Assembly (NCBI RefSeq): GCF_900496995.4
Contig: NC_044019.1
Span: forward strand, 744,001 to 808,000
Direction: 5' to 3'
From: Aquila chrysaetos chrysaetos
Taxonomy: Eukaryota; Chordata; Aves; Accipitriformes; Accipitridae
DNA length: 64,000 bases
Below, piece by piece: positions 25,918 to 39,040 of the stretch. Position 1 is the stretch's first letter. Each line of letters starts with the position of its first letter. Under the pieces are notes generated by a model that saw only the letters and a list, made by a program, of their open reading frames with translations, was not told the origin of the DNA and made no database searches. Both the position numbers and the translations under genes were made by a program.

Positions 25918-28900
25918 CCTTTTCTCAATGCCTTGGGAAATGTCATCCAGCAGGAATGTTCCCAAGAGTTGCTCGTGGCTGAGAGGAGGATGGGCTCGAG
26001 CAGGGCCCCGCATGCCCAGCTCCCGTCCCTCTGCCCAGCCTCCTGGGACTGGCTCTTTGGGCTGTGGCTCCCTCCCTCGGGCACCCCATCCCTGCTCCCC
26101 AAACTCTGCCCCGTGCTCCCGGGGAAGTGGGGCCAGCCCGGCCCTCTGGCAGCACCAGCTCCTGCTCCGCTGCTGCTGGGTGCAAGAGCAGCGGAGGCAG
26201 AAGGGAGGGGGCAGAAGCCTGGAGAGGGACAAGCTGTCCAGAGAGCCGCTCCTGCTGCAGAGTCTCTCGGTTTTGTGTCCTCTTGGCTGTGCCAGTGGCC
26301 TCTTCCACTTCCAGCTCTGGACGGAGTTACAAAAAATGCTGGAAGTCCCAGCCTATTGGGCTTTTACGCAGTAGGGAACAGATAAACTCAGAGAGAGACA
26401 GCAGAGAGCAATGCCTGGGGCCGTGCGTGGGGTAATGCTTGGGGCAATGAGCCGGGCAGCGCAGTGTACGAGGCAGCGCAGGCGGCTGCGTGCGGGGCCA
26501 TGCGCAGGCAGTGCAGAGGACCCCCAGCCTGCCCAGTGCTTGGTGTGAGGAGCGTGGCAGCCCCAGCTGGGCCGGGGCTGGGAATGGAGCCATGGCCCCC
26601 TTGCCATAACCCTGCCATCCACCCACGATGATAGCAGTGCTGGGTAAGAGCAGCAAGGCACTTGTGCTTCAGCGCTGGGGGGATGGCTCCACCTTGCAGG
26701 TGTGAAGTAAGGTGACCTGCCATGGGACTGATACAGGGATGGGGCAGGCACTGGCTAGTGGGAGCAGGCATGGCTTGGCTGCGGTTGTTGTGTATGGCCT
26801 GATGACAACACACCTCAAAAATCCAGCCCCAGGAGCAGGTACCAAGGGAAAAAAAATAATAAGGAGAAAGAAATAGCAAGGAGATGCCAGTCTGCATCTG
26901 CTTCTCTTCTGCCAGGATCCAGAGTGGCCCTCCACCCTCCCGCATGCCAGGGGATGCTGGAGGATGCTGGGGGATGCAGGTGGAGCAGCTCCTCAGTGGG
27001 ACCCCCGTGCCCAGGGTGCCCCCATCATCCCACCACCACTGCCCTCCTCCCCAGCCTCAGCAGTTTTGTAGAGAAAATTTTACAGAAAAAATTGTAGCAG
27101 CTCCTGCCTCTACAAACACAGTGTGCTGCTGTCCCTGCCAGAGCTCAGTGCTGGTTTGCCTCAAGGAATCTGTGAGATCCGTCCTGCTGTGATCTGTAAC
27201 AATATTGGGATTAAATTAGCTTCCCTGAGCTGCAGAGGGGTCAGTGTGTGAGGCCCCCTGGTTAATCCAGCAGGCCAAAGAGAACAGAAGCCTCCCTGCA
27301 TTGGGAAAGGAAAACAACGGGGTCTGTTTGCAATCCGTGGAGCTAATTCAAACAGCATTCCTCAAACAACAGGGGAAAAGGGCCTTCGAAGCAAATGAGA
27401 AAGGAGCATTTCCCAACATGCGCATAACGTCGCTCCTTGGAAAGAGGCAAAATGTCCAGCCTGCACGGGGTGCGGTGTCAGAAAACCTGGCAGGCGTGAA
27501 AGAGAGATCCTGAAAAGCAGGGTAGGTCACTGGGGCGCACATGCAAGCTCTGCCTCCCTGCCCCATGCCTGGCGAGCACAAAGCAAATCATTCTTGCCGG
27601 ACCCCTCTTGACCTGCCCATGCGGGCGCAGAGGGTGCAGGCAGGCTGCCTGTGCCACGTCTGGGATGGGATGGGGCATGCGGATCTCGCTCCTCCTTCAC
27701 CCACAAAGATCTTACGCAGAAGTAATTTTCACAGCTCTGCAGCTCACAGCAGCTCAGCACCAAACCAGGGTGACCTCCCCGGGGACACTCCCAGACAGAG
27801 ACATGCTTCCTGGCATGGACCGCTGCCAGAGCTGCCCCCTCCAAGCAAGGCCAGCGAGCAGCGCTGTCCGGCCGAAAGCCCAGGCTTGCTTGCTCTGCCC
27901 AGAAGAGGCATGCCTGGGTGATCCTATCAGAAAGTCAGCTCCCCTTCCTCTCGCTCCCACATCTCCCTGTGGAAGGCATGATCCTGCGTGCCCCTGTGCC
28001 TGACCCCCCAGCGTGGCTTGTGCAGCCTGTGTCAGGAACTTGATAGTTGTCTTTGCAACCAGAGCAGTTGTTTACGCAATAAGTTAGGCACTTGGGATAA
28101 CTGTATTACCGGGGACTGAGGACTGCAGGTGTTCAGATATTATTAAAAACAATTGCCCAGGCTATCAATCATTCTGCAGGAGATAAGCCTTCTGAGAAGC
28201 AGACCTCTGCGTCCACGCAGGGAGCAGAGAAGCAGCACACCGCAGGTTGAGCTAGGAGAGTCAGAGACAACTTTAGCACGTTCTTGCTTTCCTTCTGCTT
28301 CCTCGGCGAGCGTCTTTTTTGCTTTTTGCTTATGCTGAGATATTATCAAAGGCTGATGAGGCACCAGGGATGAGTAATGCATCCTCTGTGCCAGCTGAGA
28401 ACTTGTAGGCACTGGTACCTGCCTCTGCACACAGGGTTAATGTTGAGGGTGCAGAGCCCCGGGTCTGACAAAAGCTGTGGTGCTCAGTGCCGGAGCTGCT
28501 GGGTGCAGACCTGCTGCCTGCGCCCCAGAGCCCCCCCTGCCCTCAGCTGCATCCAGAGGCTGAGGGACACGGCTCCTGGCAGGAGGCAGCTCAGCCCCAG
28601 CCTGGAAGTCCCCGTAGTCCCCGGGCAGGGTGGGCTTTCCATGGAGGAGAGGCCTTTCCCCTGGCCGAGAGAGGCAGAAGGGGATGCAGGGCAGGAACCG
28701 GGGAGGGGTGAACTCAGACCAAAAAATGGCAGGGTTTTAATGGGGGGTGGAACCTTGAATGGTTGGCTGGGGTTGGCGCTTCCTCTGCAGGAATGGGGAG
28801 CGAGGCTCTCCCCTTAGCTTTGTGCAGAGCAGGACACGGAGCCCGGCTGGGGAAAGGCTGCAGCCGAACGGGCAGGATGACCCAGGCTGGGTGATACCTG

Positions 28901-29179
28901 TATATGCAGGATTAGACCTGCTGCTTGCTTTTCCACCTAATGCGACCAAAACTGGTGAATTCAGGTGGCCTTTGTCTGCTTTGGGAACGTCCCGCTGCCC
29001 CTTTTCCCCCGGGCTGCCGGGCACCTGCTCGGCAAGGACTTCTGTGGGTGGCAGGGAAAATCTCCCAAGTCAGCAGCTCTGCTTTCAATCTGGAGCTGCT
29101 TGGCGTTTTTACCCTGCTAAAAAGTGGAATTTCATGTCCTTTTGTACAAGAGAGAAACAGCCAGTTTAGGATTAATTTA

Positions 29180-29990
29180 GGTTCAGCCTCAACAGCCATT
29201 AGCTAAAGAAAACCAAAACGGTAAATTAGCTGCCTGTCAGAAGGGGAAGAAATGTGGGACTTGATGCTGGATTTATTGTGGAGGGTGTTAAGGCAGGATT
29301 TAGTGTGATTTACTGTCTTCTGCAATGATACCTTCTAACACCAGGGAGCTGGCAAGCACATCTCCTTTGCCTTCAGTCAGATATACTGCTCTGTTCACTA
29401 ATTATTGATGTGTCCGGTAGCCCTGTTCTTGCAGCTGGGTTTGTCAGCATTTCCATTATAGAGGTCTGTCTTTGGGGTTTATTGCTCAGTTACAAACATT
29501 TGCTCCAGACTGAAACTTGATCTACAGCTGCCAACTGGAGTTACAGTGGTCTGAGAGAGATTAGAAAGAAAAAGGTTTGGCTATTCAACGCAACCATAAA
29601 ATACAAGATCCTTAGTTCATTAGATTTTTCACTCTTGCAGTGAACTAAGTGATTTTGTCCCAGAGCAACATTTGACGGTACTTCAGAATTTCCTAGAATA
29701 GAAAGTAAAAAAACTCCAAATATAAATAGGTCTTTAATATGGAGACTTCCAACAGTGACCACTTAGCATCTGCCCAATATTCAAAACACATTCACTAATG
29801 CTCCTGTGAGATAGCAATGATCTCAGAAGATATCGTTTATGAGTAGGAAACTAGGGACATTTAATGAGGTGCCAAAGAAAATTCAGGATGAATAAAACTT
29901 CCATATACATGTGCATTAACACAGACACCATGCAAAGGAAAAGCTGCGTAAAGGGCGAATTTTCCTTCTTGCCTGTTCTGGGTTACTTTA
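29180..29990. promoter_or_regulatory. Long AT-rich island, candidate conserved non-coding element
   Basis: About 800 bases of AT-rich, non-repetitive sequence, the longest such block before RSPO1 apart from 23,390-24,000. Frames are short and it holds no microsatellite. Confidence 0.25.
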
Positions 29991-32084
29991 CATCTTTGTG
30001 TTCATACCTGCCCCCACACAAGCGCTGCGCAAAGCAGAGATGATTGCAAGTGTGTGAAGAACACAGATCCGTGAGACTCTCCAAACCCCAGTGTGTCTGG
30101 GGGGCCGCTCTATGCCACATCTTGTACCCTAGCCCTCCTCTTCCTCGGCGCTGCCAGTTCTGTACCGAGTCCCACAAAGCGCTCTAGGGCTTGTGCCAGC
30201 GACTGCTGGGGATGCTCAGGGACCCATCGTCGGTGGGGGCTCCTGGGCAGTGGAGTATCGAAGGGGACCTGCCCTGGCCCCCAGCAAGGGACCCAGGGGA
30301 GGATTCAGGACCCACTGTAGAGCCCGTCACGGCCTTTGGAAGAGCCTGTGCCCTCCGGCTTCCAGCTAGGAGCCCTGCAAGCTTGGGGAGGATCAAGTGA
30401 AGATAATGCTGCTTCTCATTGCTTCAAGACTTTTGTAAGCACTGCAGGGTGACTCACCCTGCTTGGCACAGGTGTCTCACCCATCAGCATGTTGTCCTGT
30501 GATGTCCCTAGGAACACTTGGAAGCTAAGACAGAATTTTACTCGTTATACAAGAATTACGGCATCTGCTCGAGTGGATCTTACATCTAAAATAAATACTG
30601 AAATGTGTTCAGATAGTTGGAGAAGCTGACCCACAACAGGGGGAAGGTAAAGATGGAGCATTCAGTGCATCTCCTTCTGCAGCTCCCCAACTCCTGCCTA
30701 TTGCAGGTCACTGGTTTGAGCTTTAAGGAAACTACCTCATGGTATGGCCGAATAACGTTCATGCAGAGAGTTTAGAAGACATTGCCATTGATTTTTGCAG
30801 CACCCCTCAAAAAGCACAGCCTGCAAATTACCTTCAGCCGGAGAAAGCCAGAGGCAATTGGACAAGGAAAGCGTTAGAGAGGGGCAAGCTTTCTGTCTGA
30901 GATTCCCGAGAGAGGGAAGGTGAACATGAAGAAGCAGCAGCCTCCTCCCCAGCTGCAGAGGCCGAGAGCGCAGGTCGCTCAGCAAAGCAGGGAGAAGACG
31001 TACTACATCCTCATGTACTGAGGGTGATGGTCTTAAATGATAAGGAAGGGAGGATGGGGCAGACGTTGCCATCCCTCCCACCGCACCCTTGTGTCCTCCC
31101 AAGTCCACCCTTGGGTGGGAGTGGGCCCCGACCCTGCAAAGCAGGAACTTGCGACCTGCCAGTGCTCCCCCAGCCTCTCAGGGGCACCGAAGGGAAGCAA
31201 CGACCCTCCCCAGAAGACTGCCGGGGTCCGTGGGCCACGGCGCGCCGAGGGGCTGGCCGGCAGCCTGCCACACAGCCGTGCCCCTGGGACCACCCGCTGG
31301 GGCACCAGGGCTCTTGGCAGAGCCCCATGACCACGGGCACCACATCAGCCCCACGAGAGCTGGGGACAAAGGTCAGTCATGCGCAGGGACCCGCTGCTGC
31401 CGGCCACACGGCACTGACGACTGCTCAGGGAGCAGGCAGACACCGATGCCTGTTTATGGCTTGTACAGAGAGACACCGGTGCAGGGTCCAGCGCATCTCC
31501 ATGGCCGTGTGCCCTGGGAGCACCAGCTCCCCGCTTAAGCCTCCCGGTGCGGGGGGCAAGAGAGGGGATGGGGGTCCCCTGCACTTCCCCACGGGCTCCC
31601 CTGGGGCTGGGGCACTTCTGCTTCCTCCACGGGGGACAAGCAGGTTGGGGCTGCCCGCTGCCGAGCGCGGCCGGGTTGGAATGGCATCGCACACCAGAAG
31701 GCTGGCGAGGGCAAGTTGCCAGATGCTGCCCGGGCTGGATCCTGCTCAGCCCACCAGGCACGGTGGACCTCGGGGAAGGTGCCTGAGCCTCACCATTCCC
31801 CTGTGCGCCTGTGCGAAGCAAGGGTCCATCCTGCGTCCCTCCTGGCCACCCCAGTTAAGGCAGAGAAGGGAAGGGGAGCTGGCGACGGCACGGGGTGGAG
31901 AGCTCCTGGGCTGCTCAGGTGTGATGGAGGGCAGGTATCCCTGTGCAGCCTCACCGCAGTCACGCTGTTTTCCTGAGCGTGAGCGTTTCCTCCAACTGCA
32001 CAGCCAGAGATCGAAAAAGAGCCAGGCTTTCGAGCTCTTCGCCTTAGTGCCTTCCCCCCTCCAGAGGATAATAAGCTGCTTTTA

Positions 32085-32240
32085 ATATTTGACATGTTTA
32101 TTAACAGATGCAGTTGTGACAGCTGATGACTTCATATGCCAGTTACCACTGAAATGTTAGTAATAACTCGGAATTAACTGTCATAAATAAAAAAGACTAC
32201 AAAGACAACTAGATGGTGTGTCACTGCAGTAATTTACTGA
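32085..32240. promoter_or_regulatory. AT-rich island, candidate conserved non-coding element
   Basis: Short AT-rich block containing aacagatg, tgacagctgatgac and several taat words, bounded by GC-rich sequence on the left. It lacks repeats and coding potential. Enhancer identity is inferred from appearance. Confidence 0.25.
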
Positions 32241-32413
32241 GACCCCGTTGGCTCTGGATGCAACGCTGGAAGGTCCTTTGTGGAGCTCCAGTCCGGGTTT
32301 TGCAACAGTCACAATATTTTGGCTGGATATTGTCTTAGGAGGTGGTACTAGTGGGGTGGAATTCCCTCATGCAGGAGTTTGCACTAGATGCCTTTACAAA
32401 GCTGGATACTCTG

Positions 32414-32430
32414 GTAATAATAATAATAAA
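32414..32430. repeat. (AAT)n microsatellite, short
   Basis: Five taa units followed by an A-run. Confidence 0.8.
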
Positions 32431-33389
32431 AAGCCCCTACCCGGTGGATGGGGATGGAGTCTACGGCATTGAGACCAGGATTTATTAATGTGCAAATTGC
32501 TCTGATATGATCACATACTTTCTGCTTTGCATACGCAGGGAGCAGCGTGGGCTGATGGAGTATGAACTAGCCTGGGCGATCTTTACGAGCTGAAAGCCTG
32601 CACATCACAGAAGGGTTTGTTTCTCTGCGCAAAACCTGGGAAGCTGTTAGAAACCTGCTTTAAAAAACAAGTGAACAAAATACCCAGACCCAAACGCACC
32701 AGACTTCTCCATGAACTCGCCATGAATATATTTTTCATTTTTTTTGACAGAAACGTGCATGTAACTTTCTCTGGAGGAACCGAGGATTTTTGTAGTTGGT
32801 CTTGTAGTATTTTAAAACTGAGAAACCAGTAGAGTCTTTTCAGCAGTGATGAGGGAGTGACAAGTCAGAGGTAAGGGTTTCAGAATGCATGTTTGTTTAG
32901 ATGAAGCTTTTGCAATGTGGGCTGCTAATGAGGAACGCAAGCCTTGTCAGCATCCGACTTGCGGGTTTGCCTTGTGCAATGTGGATAATGAGTTCAGACA
33001 ATGAAAGCTGTGAGAAATCACAGCACGATCTGTTAGGATCCCCGTCTCCCCCACCCCCAAGGTGCGTGGGGCTTTGCAGGGAAGCTGGGCTGCTGCGTGC
33101 TGTCCCCTGCCACTGTTTTACCTTCCCAGACCTGGGAAGGGGACACGGAGAGCTAGTCGCAATATTGATCAGTTCGCTGGAGCTCGTTGCTGATACTGGA
33201 CCAGCCCCAGGGTCCCGCCGGCCGCAGCGCAGACGCCGAATGCTGCGCAGCGGGCTGCAGTGCCCTGCCTGCTTTCCCACTGACTTCCAGAGACGGGAGC
33301 GTGCCCGAGCTGAGCAATGAGGGGACGAGGCAGTTAAGCAGTTGCTGTCTCAATATTGTCGTGGCTGTGCCTAACTCAGCCTCCTGCAG

Positions 33390-33434
33390 AGAACGGCACC
33401 CATGGGGGCACGGCAGGCACCCGGAGAGTGCGGG
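33390..33434 (+). other. Possible small non-coding exon (acceptor 33389, donor 33435)
   Basis: ctcctgcag before 33390 and the near-perfect donor CGGG|gtaagtac after 33434 bracket 45 bases that contain an ATG. The strand and position, 8.4 kb before the RSPO1 leader exon acceptor, would suit an RSPO1 5' exon. Such pairs also arise by chance in 42 kb, so this is only a candidate. Confidence 0.15.
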
Positions 33435-36400
33435 GTAAGTACGTACTCCCTGAGTTTTCGGATGGGGGATCAGTGGGGAAATGGTTAACAGCGATCATGG
33501 TAATAATTAGACATCCGTGTTAACACCCCATGCTGATATGCAGGGGAAGTGCTGCTGGATCTCGGTGCTGGGCTGCCGAGCCTGTGGGTTAGTGAGGGCT
33601 TGGGGCTCGCTGCAGCACACTCGCGCAGCGTGGCAGGGATGCAGCTCCCCAACAAGGGCTTGGGTCAAGGTGATGTTTCAGCTGCCGTCCTCCTGGTCCC
33701 CTGTGCTGACTGAGCCTGGGTGCTGCGAGAGGTGGGTGCGGGCAACTGTGGAATGGTCACCCCTGGACTGCTGGGGTTTCTTGTAGGCTCAGGCGTGTGC
33801 GTTCCTTTGAATGGCCCTGGAGTGAGGGGGTGTTCAGGTGATTCAGTTTGCGTTTGAAGGGGTGTCTTACAGTAAAAGGCATTAAAGTAGGGTAATACTG
33901 GCAGAAGCAAATGTTGCACGGCATGGCAGGCATGGAGCCTTCGCTCTCCTGCACAGGGGTGGGCGTACAGTACCAGTGCAAAACCCCCTGTTTACCTGAA
34001 GGTCCGTGAACTTGGGGCAGTGCTTACAGTGCTCTTTGTGGTGGCCAGGTTTATGCTGAGATCCCATGGGGACCCAGCACTTGCAGTGAAACATATGCCT
34101 GGAGTGTTCTCCAGTTTGAACGATTTTGTCCAAAGTCCATCCATGACCCTGGAGCAGGTGAGATCCTGACTGCCCGATCATCTCATCCCCACTGTGGGGC
34201 CAGGGTTGCAGAGGCTAGGTGGGAGGACGGTGGCAGCACGGCGGGCCTGGGAATTCCGGTGCTGCGACATGCCTGGAAATCACCCTGGAAAAAAGGCTCG
34301 TTTCAGCTGGATCAGCTCCCCGGCCCTGGCGCGGCTGCTGCGAGAGCAGCAGCACCACCCGGAGGGACACAGCAGGGAGCAAGCTAGGGGTGCAGGGGCA
34401 CGGATGTGACCCCCTGTGCGCAGCCAAAATAAGCCAGCATGCGTGCCAGCGCGCGCAGACAGAGGCAGATCAGAGCATAAACCCCACGTTTCCATCACCC
34501 GAGCTAGGCTTGAACTGGCAGAGCCCCTCTGCCTGCACTACAGGGCCATGAGCCTGCAGTGAACACCAGAGCTGGGGGCCAGATCAGCCTCCCCCTGGCC
34601 TGTGGGGATGGCCCTGGAGTGGGAAAACGGGGACCACGCAGCTGAGAGGTGGGGACCGGCCGGTACAGACACCTTCCCTGTGGCTGCACGAGGGCGACGC
34701 GCCATCTCCCCGAGGACAGAAGTGCCCGTCTTTGCCTGAGACCCCGGCAGACACAGAGAGAGCCTTCCAGCTGTACCCACCAACAACCCGCCTCCGAGGA
34801 TGATCCTCTGGGATTGCAGCTTCCCCACACGCTCCTGTGCAGCCAGGTGGCGTGGGCCAGCTGCAGGGTGTCTGTCCTTTGTTGCAAACCTCCCTGAGCC
34901 ATGCCAGGCTCGGCAGAGCTCACAGCAGGGTCCCCCTGTCCTGGTGGTGCAGGTTGCTGTCACCCCTCAGAAAGGCAGAACTCATGTGCTTGTGCCCTGC
35001 TTGCAGCAATGGCTGGTCTGGAGAAAACTCAGGCTGCCCTGCTCACTCCCTCCCTCCCTCCCACCAACCGAAGCCCTGTCCTGCCCGATGCCCAAAGCTG
35101 GTTGTTTTTCCCAGTTGTGTTTTCTTCTGCTGCTGAAATCAGTGCTGCTCCTGGCTCTGCAGGGCTCAGGTTTCCCAGGCAGTGACGTTTTGGTGGGAGA
35201 GCCAGTGCACCGGGAATCCCTGCAGGAAGCTCACACTTGGCAGATGCTTCCTTTGCACATGGCCAAGCAGAAAGCCCCAGGTGCTGTTTAGGGTCTTTGC
35301 CCCAGGCTTCATCTCTGCTTTTGCCTGGAGAAGCTGTTTAGCACAGTGGCTTGTGACTCACTGGGCTCCTGTAAGCCCTGGCTTTAAAAAGCCTGCATTT
35401 AGAGTCAGTTGCGGAAGGTTGCTTTAAGTCCTTGTTTGGTCACACTTACACTGAAATAAGAGGGGAATTGGGTTTGAGCTGAACGTGTGCACACTTGTGT
35501 AGGATGAGAGCCTTAGCAGCCCCGGCTGTGCTTCCCATTTTGCATTAGACCCCCCTGCTCCCTACACGTTCAGGGTCTCCAGGAGCAGGGGCTGTACGCT
35601 AACATGGTGTGTATCCGCTCTGCACCTCCCGGGGAATCTGCTGAGCACGTCGCTGCACGGCAATAGGGCCTTTAGGGTTGTTGAGGAGCCCTTTTGACGG
35701 AAGAGCGAGGTTTTCGGTGCCCTGGTCTGCGTTGCTCTGAAATGGACTGTTTTGCAATTTCTGGTCTGAAATTTGCTTTGGTTGCTGCTGTTCTAGTGCC
35801 TTTTGTCCCTGGTTGGCATTTGGTAAGTGAGTTCTTGAACTGTAGGAAGCTTAAACCTACCTGACATCGTACCTAGTAGAAATAGGTTTGCTTTTTCTGC
35901 AGCTAAATCCCCAGGCAGCTTCCCGGTCTGCGGTACCGGAGCTATGCCTGCCGGGACAACTCCAGTGTGTTTTCAGATGCTGCTGTGTTTTTGTGGAGAA
36001 GCAGCACACACCGAGCCTGCAGCCTGCTTCAGGGCTTCGCTGCTTCCTTCTCCTCCAGACCAGTACGCAGCCTCTCTGCGCTAGCAAGAGGGTGATGGAA
36101 ATCCCCCAGTAAAAAATTTCCTGATGTTTTACAATGCTGAAGCACAAGTACTCCCGGAGAGAGGCCTGTGGCACTATTAATCGCAGCATTACTTGGGGCA
36201 GCTACTGTGCCGGGCACTGCACAGGGTGGGTGAGGAGCTGGTCCTGAGCGGAGCGGGGGGCTGGAGCCGGCGGGGAGGCTGGGGTGCTGCCGCTGCAGGG
36301 CTCCGGAGTGACTCCCTGCTGCCAGGCTGGGGCAGTGGGGCGGCCGCGGGCAGGAGCCTCTCCTCGGCGTATTCCCCATTAGCGGGTCACAGCACGGCTC

Positions 36401-38639
36401 CGCAGATCCGGGGAATGCAGTGCAGAAGCTGGTGGAAGGAGTCAGACCTCAACAATGCTGTGGAGAACTCTGCTGCCAGATTGTTTTTTATTATTTTATT
36501 TTTTCAGTGAAGTTTATGGGTTAGGGATTTTGCAGAACTTGGCACTCAGATATAATATCAAATGAAGACCTTCTGGTTCGGAAATTTGACTTAATGCAGC
36601 CTTCTTTTATTGCTTCAAGGATTAAGCAGAACAAAGTGGCTCTGCATGTGCATGTGCAGAGATGTTTGCAGGCTGGAGGCGCGTGAGACACCCTGTGGCA
36701 GTCGCGATGACCGAGCCGTGCGTGTGCGGGACCTTCTTCCGTGGAGGGTTTCACGGTGCCGCTCATGTAGCGTTAGCACTGTCTCTGCCTTGCCGACAGG
36801 GAAACACCCCTCGGAAAGACAGCAAGGCTTTCCCAAAGAGAGCGAGGGCCCCCAAACCCGCTACCTGCGGCACCGTGCTGCCTTCCTCCTGCTGTAGAGC
36901 AGACAGGGAGCTCCGGCCATGGGGGGGCACCTAGTGCAGGCAGAGCAGAAACATTGGGTTCGGGGAGCACCAGCACTGCGGGCGCATCTCTGTGTGCCTG
37001 TAAAATAGGAATGATGGTGCCACAGGGCTGAACGAGCTGCCTGGGGTGCCCAGGCAGATGGGGTGTTGGGTGTTGCTGGTCCTGCAGCACCCCAGCTTGC
37101 AGCACCTGTGCAGCCCTCATCCACTGCCTCCCCCTCCTGCCCAGGGGAGTTTTGTGCTGAGGCAGCCGTGCAGCCGGCACAGGGCAGGCAGTCGGCCCTG
37201 AACCGCTCGTCGGGGGCCACCTCTTTGCCCCTCTCCCTTGCTGCTGCCCGTCGAAGCGAGCTCTGGGGATAGCCTCTGAGCGCACGTGGATGAGGGTCCC
37301 GCTCCGCACTGGCTGGCACTCGCCTTCCCGGGGCTGGTTCCTGACACCCGCGTCTCCTGGCAGGCGCCGGGGGAGCGAGGGAAGATGTGTGCTTCAGAGC
37401 TCGCTGGCTCTGCTCCCTCGCCGGGCTGGGGAGCCGCGCAGCCACACCTGGGGCTCCAAGCTTCAGATGTCTCGGGGAAGCTTTGCCTGCCGGAGACTTT
37501 TGCCAAGGTAGGGCAAGGCATGCAGCGAGATAAACGCGTGTGTGGGCTTCTGCTTGTTTGAAAGATGCCTCCTCTCCTGCTGGCTATATCCCACCTGTTG
37601 AGGTTCAGCCGTGCTGCAAGAGCAGCTCGGCCGCTCTCCGGGGCAGGGCTGGACTGGGGAGGGTGCGGGGGGGCTCGTGGTGGCAGCAGTGCCTCCTGAT
37701 GCAGGGTGCAGGGCGCAGGGTGCCGCGCCAGCATCGCCTCATCCTACTGCTGCTTGAGACTGGCCTGGGGGCTTTGGTGGGTGCTGGGGAGCCATTCCAC
37801 CCTCGGATGGGACGGCTGGTCCCAGTGCCAGTCTGCAGGAGCACATCTCCCCCCACCCCTGAGCAGTCTCCTTTATCTCCCCTCCGGTACCTGCTGGGAT
37901 TTGTTGTCCCCCCGCAGCCCTCCTCTGGCTGGCTCAGACACCAGGCAGCAGCTCATAGTGCCGGGAGCAACGGCCGCTGCATGCCCCATGGACGCCATCC
38001 TCGCGCGTGGCCCCGCTCTCCTTAGCAGCCCACTCTTGTTTCCTCCTCCTCTTCTTCCTCCCCTTCCCCTCCCAGCGCCTCTGATATCCGGGTGCCATTG
38101 TCGTTATTTGGCAGGCTTGTTGAAAGTTGACACAAAGGCAGGTTGGGGAATCTGCCGGCAGCGTGGAGCTGGCTGCTGCCATAAACAACCTCCCCGGAGC
38201 TGGACTCTGCCTGCCCTGGGGCTGGGGAGGGCTCAGGGTCATTTGTCCTGGGTGCCGTCCCCCATGCCCGAACTGCCGGGTGCGAGGGTGGGAGACTGCT
38301 GGGACCAAACAGACCAGGGTGAAACCCTGCAAAACTGTGACTCCTTGTGCAGGCAAGGACATTTCTGAAACCTGTTGTCCTTGCATATTCGCACCCCCTA
38401 AACAGACTACCAAGGTGAAATTCAAATTTTCTATCCAGCTCCAGGACCTGGAAACCCAAATTCCCCTGCACTCATAGCTGATGTCCAGCTGGCTGTTGGC
38501 AGCCGACCTGGCAGTTCCCGGAGGTTCATTACTGCTGCTGCTGTGATCGGACTTTGTCCTGCCTCCAGCCCTCGCACAAGCATCTGGTCCTTCTCTCTCA
38601 GACTCAGTAAACCTTTGGAGAGCCCGTTTACATTACGGA

Positions 38640-39040
38640 TAGCCTGATACATTCAGCAAGAGGCAATATATCAGCAATTTAGTTATTGAGGATTAGGTCT
38701 TGAATATCCCGGGGATATAATGTTGGTCTTTCTCACCTTGCATGTAGGAGGACTAATGGTAAATTATCTGGATGGTTTACATTTTCTGGTTTGCATTGGA
38801 GCTCCCAAGGACCAATTTATCCTGATTGAATTGCAAACAAGGCTTACTGTCATCTCAGAAGCAGGGGCCAGGTCTCTCCATAAACGAATTCAGAGCAATT
38901 CAGGTTACCCCAAATTCTTCCTGTCGATGGGATAATGGCATAAATCCTGCTAATGTTTAGACTGGAAATTGTTTGCAGCAACCTGAGCTTGACTGATGGC
39001 TGCAATAGCAGAAAGAATCATAATTTGTGTCCTGAGGTAA
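38640..39040. promoter_or_regulatory. AT-rich island, candidate conserved non-coding element upstream of RSPO1
   Basis: This 400-base block of balanced AT-rich, non-repetitive sequence in a GC-rich region lies 2.8 kb before the RSPO1 leader exon acceptor. It has no open frame and no simple repeat, the look of a conserved enhancer. The call is on composition only; conservation was not tested. Confidence 0.3.

Larger units (their letters stand above)
19801..32084. other. Gene-free region between the orphan CpG island and the 32.1 kb AT-rich island
   Basis: No exon was recognised. AT-rich islands are at about 20,160-20,420, 23,390-23,960, 24,885-24,950, 25,070-25,100 and 29,180-29,990. Tandem repeats are at 20521-20592 and 25417-25472, and T tracts at 23556-23571 and 25901-25917. 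The open frame of 353 codons at 31024-32085 is rejected as coding. Confidence 0.7.

Noticed and set aside
31024-32085. 353-codon open frame on the + strand
   Set aside because: Composition is GC-driven (Pro, Arg, Gly, Ser rich), other long frames overlap it on both strands, no domain is recognised, and it runs into an AT-rich block without splice logic.
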